Shown here: in pieces, positions 60,076 through 64,000 of the stretch
Layout of the letters: each line of letters begins with the position of its first letter
How positions within the stretch are numbered: position 1 is the stretch's first letter
Source of the DNA: Treponema sp.
GTDB taxonomy: Bacteria; Spirochaetota; Spirochaetia; Treponematales; Treponemataceae
NCBI GenBank assembly: GCA_016296205.1
Contig: JAEDJS010000001.1
Coordinates: 1 to 64,000, forward strand
Direction of reading: 5' to 3'
DNA: 64,000 nt
The notes under the pieces: generated by a model
Seen by the model: only the letters and a program-made list of their open reading frames with translations
Told to the model about the DNA's origin: nothing
The model's database searches: none
Translations under genes and position numbers: made by a program

Positions 60076-61542
60076 ATGAATATTTTAATGATTTCGGCAG
60101 AGGCAGTTCCATTTGCAAAAAGCGGGGGACTTGCTGATGCCGTTACATCCTTGAGTCTTTCACTGGCAGATTTAGGCCATGATGTAAGAATTTTAATGCC
60201 ACGCTATTATAGTGTAGACAGAAAACATCTTAATCTTGTTACAGAAGGCATGAAAATTCAAATGGGGAATAATTGTGAAACTGTAAATATTTATCAGACT
60301 TATCTTACTTGCAATAAAAAGGTTCCTGTATATTTTGCAGATGATGAAGGACTTTTCGGAAGATTGGGAATATATGGTGATAATCCTGCTTCCAGCTATG
60401 CAGATAATCCTTATCGTTTTAGTTTGTTAAGTCATACTGCTTTTGAATTCTGCATAAAGAAACAATGGATACCAGATATTATTCACTGTCATGACTGGTC
60501 AAGCTGTCTTGCATTAACTTTACTTAAAAACATTTATCGGTTTCAGAAACCTTTTGAAAAAACAAAAGGAATTTTAACAATCCATAATATGGGATATCAG
60601 GGGGATTTTTCTACTGATAAATTTTCCGATTTGGGAATTGACTGGGGATTTTTCTATCGAGCTGGTTTTGAGCATAATTATAGAATCAATTTTTTAAAGG
60701 CTGGAATTGTTTCTGCAGACAAAATTACAACTGTAAGCCAAAGATATGCACAGGAAATCCAAAGCAGTGAAGGTGGTTTTGGACTTGATTCAGTTATTAA
60801 ATACAGAAGTCAGGATCTTTGTGGAATAGTAAACGGTATAGATGTTGATGCATGGAATCCTCAGCTGGATAAAAAAATTCCTTTTAATTTTTCCATAAGT
60901 GATTTAAGTGGAAAGGCTAAGTGTAAAGAAGAATTGCAGAAGAGAATGGGGCTGCCTGTTGATAATAATGTTCCGGTGATTGGAATTATTTCCAGGCTTG
61001 TTCAGCAGAAGGGTATAAGTGAATTGTTTGCTCCAAATTACGGCTGTATGTATGGCCTCTGCAAAAAAGCAAATGTGCAGGTTGTAGTTCTTGGAAGCGG
61101 CGAAAAATGGTGTGAATCTGAACTTCAAATTCTTTCAAAAGAACTGCCAAATTTTAAATGTTTTATTGGATATGATGAAGATTTAAGCCATCTTATTGAA
61201 TCTGGCAGTGATATTTTTCTAATGCCATCCCGATATGAACCTTGCGGCTTAAATCAACTTTATTCAATGAGATATGGAACTCTTCCTGTTGTTAGAAACA
61301 CTGGCGGACTTGCAGATACTGTTCAAAATTATGATGCTGTAAATAAAACTGGCAGTGGTTTTGTCTGTAATGATGCAACACCTGATGCAGTTTTTGGAAC
61401 AACTATGTGGGCAATAGAAACATATTATGAACATAAAGACGATTTTAAAATGCTGCAGCAGAATGCAATGAATAAAGATTTTTCATGGATAAATTCTGCA
61501 AATCAATATGTTAAAGTGTATCAGAGTGCACTGGAAAATTAA
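60076..61542 (+). CDS. glgA: Glycogen synthase GlgA
   Basis: GlgA (GT5) extends alpha-1,4-glucan from ADP-glucose. The 488-residue protein has the N-terminal KSGGLADAVTSL motif that binds ADP-glucose, HCHDWSS, ITTVSQRYAQEI, NGIDVDAWNP, IISRLVQQKG and the C-terminal EPCGLNQLYSMRYGTLPVVRNTGGLADTV. Length and order are normal. It lies 43 bases after the aminotransferase gene and ends at a strong terminator. A catalytically dead GH57-like protein encoded at 51.3 kb could be related to the same glucan. Confidence 0.95.
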   Translation: MNILMISAEAVPFAKSGGLADAVTSLSLSLADLGHDVRILMPRYYSVDRKHLNLVTEGMKIQMGNNCETVNIYQTYLTCNKKVPVYFADDEGLFGRLGIYGDNPASSYADNPYRFSLLSHTAFEFCIKKQWIPDIIHCHDWSSCLALTLLKNIYRFQKPFEKTKGILTIHNMGYQGDFSTDKFSDLGIDWGFFYRAGFEHNYRINFLKAGIVSADKITTVSQRYAQEIQSSEGGFGLDSVIKYRSQDLCGIVNGIDVDAWNPQLDKKIPFNFSISDLSGKAKCKEELQKRMGLPVDNNVPVIGIISRLVQQKGISELFAPNYGCMYGLCKKANVQVVVLGSGEKWCESELQILSKELPNFKCFIGYDEDLSHLIESGSDIFLMPSRYEPCGLNQLYSMRYGTLPVVRNTGGLADTVQNYDAVNKTGSGFVCNDATPDAVFGTTMWAIETYYEHKDDFKMLQQNAMNKDFSWINSANQYVKVYQSALEN

Positions 61543-61572
61543 AATTGATTAAAGAAAATAAGAATTGAATAT

Positions 61573-61612
61573 TACCCCTTTACTGGAAATAAGCAAAAGG
61601 GGTATTTTTTTT
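61573..61612 (+). terminator. Terminator of glgA
   Basis: TACCCCTTT (61573-61581) pairs with AAAGGGGTA (61596-61604) and eight T residues follow. Confidence 0.85.
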
Positions 61613-61624
61613 GACTGATTTTTT

Positions 61625-63577
61625 TTAGAATTTCCACCATTCACCGGAAGTTTTAAGATACCAGTCAGATAGAACTGTTGCATCATCAACATCGTACCAT
61701 GAAATACTTCCGTCTTTGTTTAAAATTGCAACTACATTATTGTTTACCTTCATCTTAACAGGAATAGAAGCTGAGCGGTCATAAACAAATTGTTTTGATG
61801 TTTCTGAATTGTATGAACGGAAGTTGCTTAAACCAATGTTTGTGAAAATGTAAGGGAAATTTGTTTCTACTGTAGCATTAGCATCTTCTGCCGGATATTG
61901 AAGCAGGCTGATCATTTCTTTTTTATCCGGCGAATAACTGAATACTTTTGTAAAAGGTTTTGAATCCTGATAGCTGATTGAAATTCCGTAAATATCGCTG
62001 CCTGGTTTTGAGTAATCAAAATTGAGTGAATACAAAACTGTTGCGCTGTTTACAAGAGTTACGTTTTCTTTTGTGGTTATATCAACATAAACAAGAGGAG
62101 TTGAATTTCCGGCATTAGTTTTACCGATGTACATGTCTTTTTCGTTGTAAAGAATTGCATCCTGGATTGCAGTTCCTGTATATACTGTTGTATATTTTTT
62201 TGAGGCAAAATCAAAAATACTTACAGAACTGTTTCCACAGATTGCAACAAGTTTATTTCCAAAACATCTTAAATTCTGGAGAATATTTTCAGGAGTAAAC
62301 AGAGTTGTTTTTGCTTTTGTTGAAGTATTTTCAAAAATTACGGATTTCTTTGTTCCTTTTGACCAAAGAATTACACCATCACTGTTTGGAATAATGTTTG
62401 TATAACCTGTATTTTCTCCAATCTGTTGGATTGTGTCATTTTCGTAATTTGATTTGTATACTGCATTTTTTGTGTTAAAGTAGAACATGTTGCCAAAGGT
62501 TGCAATATCGTAAATATGTTCATACTCTTTGCTGGAAATTGGATACATTGAAAGCATTTCACTTTCCGGTATGCTGTTCATTTTATAAATGTTACCCTGA
62601 CTTGAACCGATTGCTATTTCTGAATAACTTTTTGCAGCAACAAGATAACTGTCGTTAGAAACCCCGGAAAATTTTTTAACAATATTACATGCAGGTGGAT
62701 TGTTTATCTTACTTGTATCAGCCTGAATCTGGTTTGCCAGCTGCTCATTGGTAAGAAGATTTAAAAGATAGTTTTTGCCGTCAAATGTAGTGTAGTATAA
62801 TCCTTTTTCGTCAACTGAAGAACTTGTAAAAATTAATGCATTTCTAGCCGGGTAAACACCAATTTTGTTTCCTGTTGGAGCATAATTCAGATACAGGTTG
62901 TTGTTTTTTGTTCCCGCAAGATAGCAGTTTTCAAATTTTCCGGTTCCAAAAATAATTGGCTGTTCCAGATTTTTTTCTGTATTCAATTTCTGAATTTCCT
63001 GGTTCCTTGCAATACTGTAATAAACCAGGGAGCCGTTTGGAGAATACATTACCGCACTTTTTTCGGTGTTACTTGTTTTAATAAAAGATACCATTGCCGG
63101 CATGTTTTCTGGTTTTGCGACAACAGTTCCATCGGTCGCATTTAGAATGAAAATACCGTTTATTGCTGAAGTGCCAATAAGAAGGTATGTTCCTTTAGCA
63201 GAAAAGTTGATGGCAGTTACTTCATCGGCAAATCTTTTTGCATATACTCTTGAAAGTTTTTTCCAGTTCCATAAACTTACTCTGTGAATATTTGTACCGT
63301 TTGATTCGTAAATTGCAATATAATTGTTGTTGGGACTAACAGAAATTTTTCTGATGGGAAATTCACTTACCTGGTAATGGCTTCCAATTCCGTCTGTATC
63401 CCATCTGATAAGGTATCCGTCCTGGCCGGCGCTGAAGTATACGTTTTCTTCTGCTGCTGCTATTGCGTTTACTTTGCTGCTGTGAGCTTCTGTTGAATTG
63501 TGTGCCTGAGCAAAAGCTGAAAATGAAGAGATAAAAATTGCTGCAATTATGATTATATATTTTCCAGAAGTTTTCAT
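61625..63577 (-). CDS. Exported beta-propeller-like protein of unknown function
   Basis: The 650-residue protein has a signal peptide cleaved near FAFAQ or FAQA and a repeated pattern of short strands ending in WD-like positions (GYLIRWDTDG, RVSLWNWKKL, SISWYDVDD), typical of WD40 or related propellers; I count roughly 11-13 blades, possibly two propellers. The first two blades are closest to WD40 (HSSKVNAIAAAEENVYFSAGQDG). The sequence is Asn/Ser/Tyr-rich. AAAGGAG lies about 14 bases upstream of the ATG. It is convergent with glgA. A periplasmic scaffold or ligand-binding role is possible; nothing more can be said. Confidence 0.7.
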   Translation of the reverse strand: MKTSGKYIIIIAAIFISSFSAFAQAHNSTEAHSSKVNAIAAAEENVYFSAGQDGYLIRWDTDGIGSHYQVSEFPIRKISVSPNNNYIAIYESNGTNIHRVSLWNWKKLSRVYAKRFADEVTAINFSAKGTYLLIGTSAINGIFILNATDGTVVAKPENMPAMVSFIKTSNTEKSAVMYSPNGSLVYYSIARNQEIQKLNTEKNLEQPIIFGTGKFENCYLAGTKNNNLYLNYAPTGNKIGVYPARNALIFTSSSVDEKGLYYTTFDGKNYLLNLLTNEQLANQIQADTSKINNPPACNIVKKFSGVSNDSYLVAAKSYSEIAIGSSQGNIYKMNSIPESEMLSMYPISSKEYEHIYDIATFGNMFYFNTKNAVYKSNYENDTIQQIGENTGYTNIIPNSDGVILWSKGTKKSVIFENTSTKAKTTLFTPENILQNLRCFGNKLVAICGNSSVSIFDFASKKYTTVYTGTAIQDAILYNEKDMYIGKTNAGNSTPLVYVDITTKENVTLVNSATVLYSLNFDYSKPGSDIYGISISYQDSKPFTKVFSYSPDKKEMISLLQYPAEDANATVETNFPYIFTNIGLSNFRSYNSETSKQFVYDRSASIPVKMKVNNNVVAILNKDGSISWYDVDDATVLSDWYLKTSGEWWKF

Positions 63578-63676
63578 ATTATCTATTGATTTCTCCTTTT
63601 TTAAAGAACATTTAATATTTTAAAATGTTTCAACTTAATTATATCAAAAAAAAATAATTTATAAAATAGTAAAATA

Positions 63677-64000
63677 TTATGGGGCTTTTGTAAATAATCC
63701 TTTAATGTAAGATAAATCCCCAAGCAGTGCAATTACAAAAAGGGCGCCAAGAAATGCTATTCCAGCAAACTGAATGTAATATAATACTTTTGGATTCATT
63801 TTTTTTCTGGTGATTATTTCTATAAGAGAAAATAAAACGTTTCCTCCGTCTAGAATTGGAACCGGCAGAAGGTTCATTATAAAAAGTGAAATACTGATAA
63901 GGGCAAGCAGATCCAGCGTAGAAACAAGACCATTTTTAAATCCGGAAGAAAAGCCAGATTTTACTGTTTCTCCCAGCATTGATGTGATTTTGGCAGGTCC
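63677..64000 (-). CDS. rseP: Site-2 membrane metalloprotease RseP, C-terminal part
   Basis: The frame is open to the window edge, so only the last 107 residues or so are seen. The visible part reads GPAKITSM, then LGETVKSG, then a span (LLALISISLFIMNLLPVPILDGG) that carries the LDG motif with the third zinc ligand of M50 proteases, and a final span. RseP cuts membrane proteins such as anti-sigma factors within the membrane. The N-terminal HExxH motif and PDZ domains should lie beyond position 64000. Confidence 0.88.
   Translation of the reverse strand, partial: GPAKITSMLGETVKSGFSSGFKNGLVSTLDLLALISISLFIMNLLPVPILDGGNVLFSLIEIITRKKMNPKVLYYIQFAGIAFLGALFVIALLGDLSYIKGLFTKAP

Noticed and set aside
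1..64000. Prophage, integrative element or insertion sequence
   Set aside because: No transposase, integrase or phage structural gene was seen; only short hairpin elements with insertion-sequence-like arms occur.

Overview
The window looks like a chromosomal segment of a low-GC spirochaete, most likely a gut or rumen Treponema. The evidence is a periplasmic-flagellum sheath protein gene (flaA) preceded by an amidase gene and a GerM-domain gene, a spirochaete-restricted spiro-SPASM protein, A+T-rich spacers, and a mostly housekeeping gene set. I see no insertion sequence, prophage, CRISPR array or rRNA gene. One tmRNA and one tRNA-Glu are present, and neither encodes its 3' CCA.

Layout. 0.2-4.5 kb: yebC, then Holliday-junction genes (ruvC divergent from ruvA-ruvB) and queA. 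4.5-10.7 kb: a five-gene minus-strand operon in which a nucleotide-sugar dehydratase and a DegT aminotransferase are followed by three subunits of a strongly degenerate molybdenum-hydroxylase-like complex. 10.9-13.0 kb: two exported proteins, the second with a SPOR domain and 87-bp repeats. 13.0-13.6 kb: ssrA and a long hairpin element. 13.6-16.4 kb: a SpoIIE/STAS/anti-sigma-kinase partner-switching module. 16.5-19.6 kb: three overlapping genes (TPR plus degenerate Mrr-like domain, metallophosphoesterase, ParB-like). 19.7-23.4 kb: two TPR proteins, the larger with a Lys/Ala/Thr-rich tail and one membrane span. 23.5-26.9 kb: xseA-xseB-mutL. 26.9-36.4 kb: spiro-SPASM protein, glycosyltransferase, SpsF/PseG/methyltransferase fusion and ATP-grasp ligase, followed by amidase, GerM protein and flaA. 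36.5-46.6 kb: a RelA-like synthetase with TPRs, tRNA-Glu, a DinG helicase with a JAMM domain, a lipase-like hydrolase, a PcnB-type nucleotidyltransferase, a P-loop protein, a pseudouridine synthase, a YuiD-like protein and a membrane protein. 46.7-51.3 kb: rnfCDGEAB. 51.3-64 kb: a GH57-like protein lacking catalytic residues, FemAB, metG, a WecA-type transferase, an aminotransferase, glgA, a beta-propeller protein and the 3' part of rseP.

Three themes stand out. First, at least nine genes have no Shine-Dalgarno sequence and a -10-like hexamer only 6-7 nt before the ATG, predicting leaderless mRNAs; ruvC and ruvA do this as an exact mirror image around a shared -35. Second, several proteins keep a family fold but lose signature catalytic or cofactor residues (molybdo-hydroxylase subunits, GH57 protein, Mrr-like domain, spiro-SPASM protein, RnfD/RnfG flavinylation sites). 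Third, a block of glycan-type genes sits directly upstream of flaA and could modify periplasmic flagella or an envelope glycan; that link is inference from position only. All calls come from reading the sequence, with no database search.
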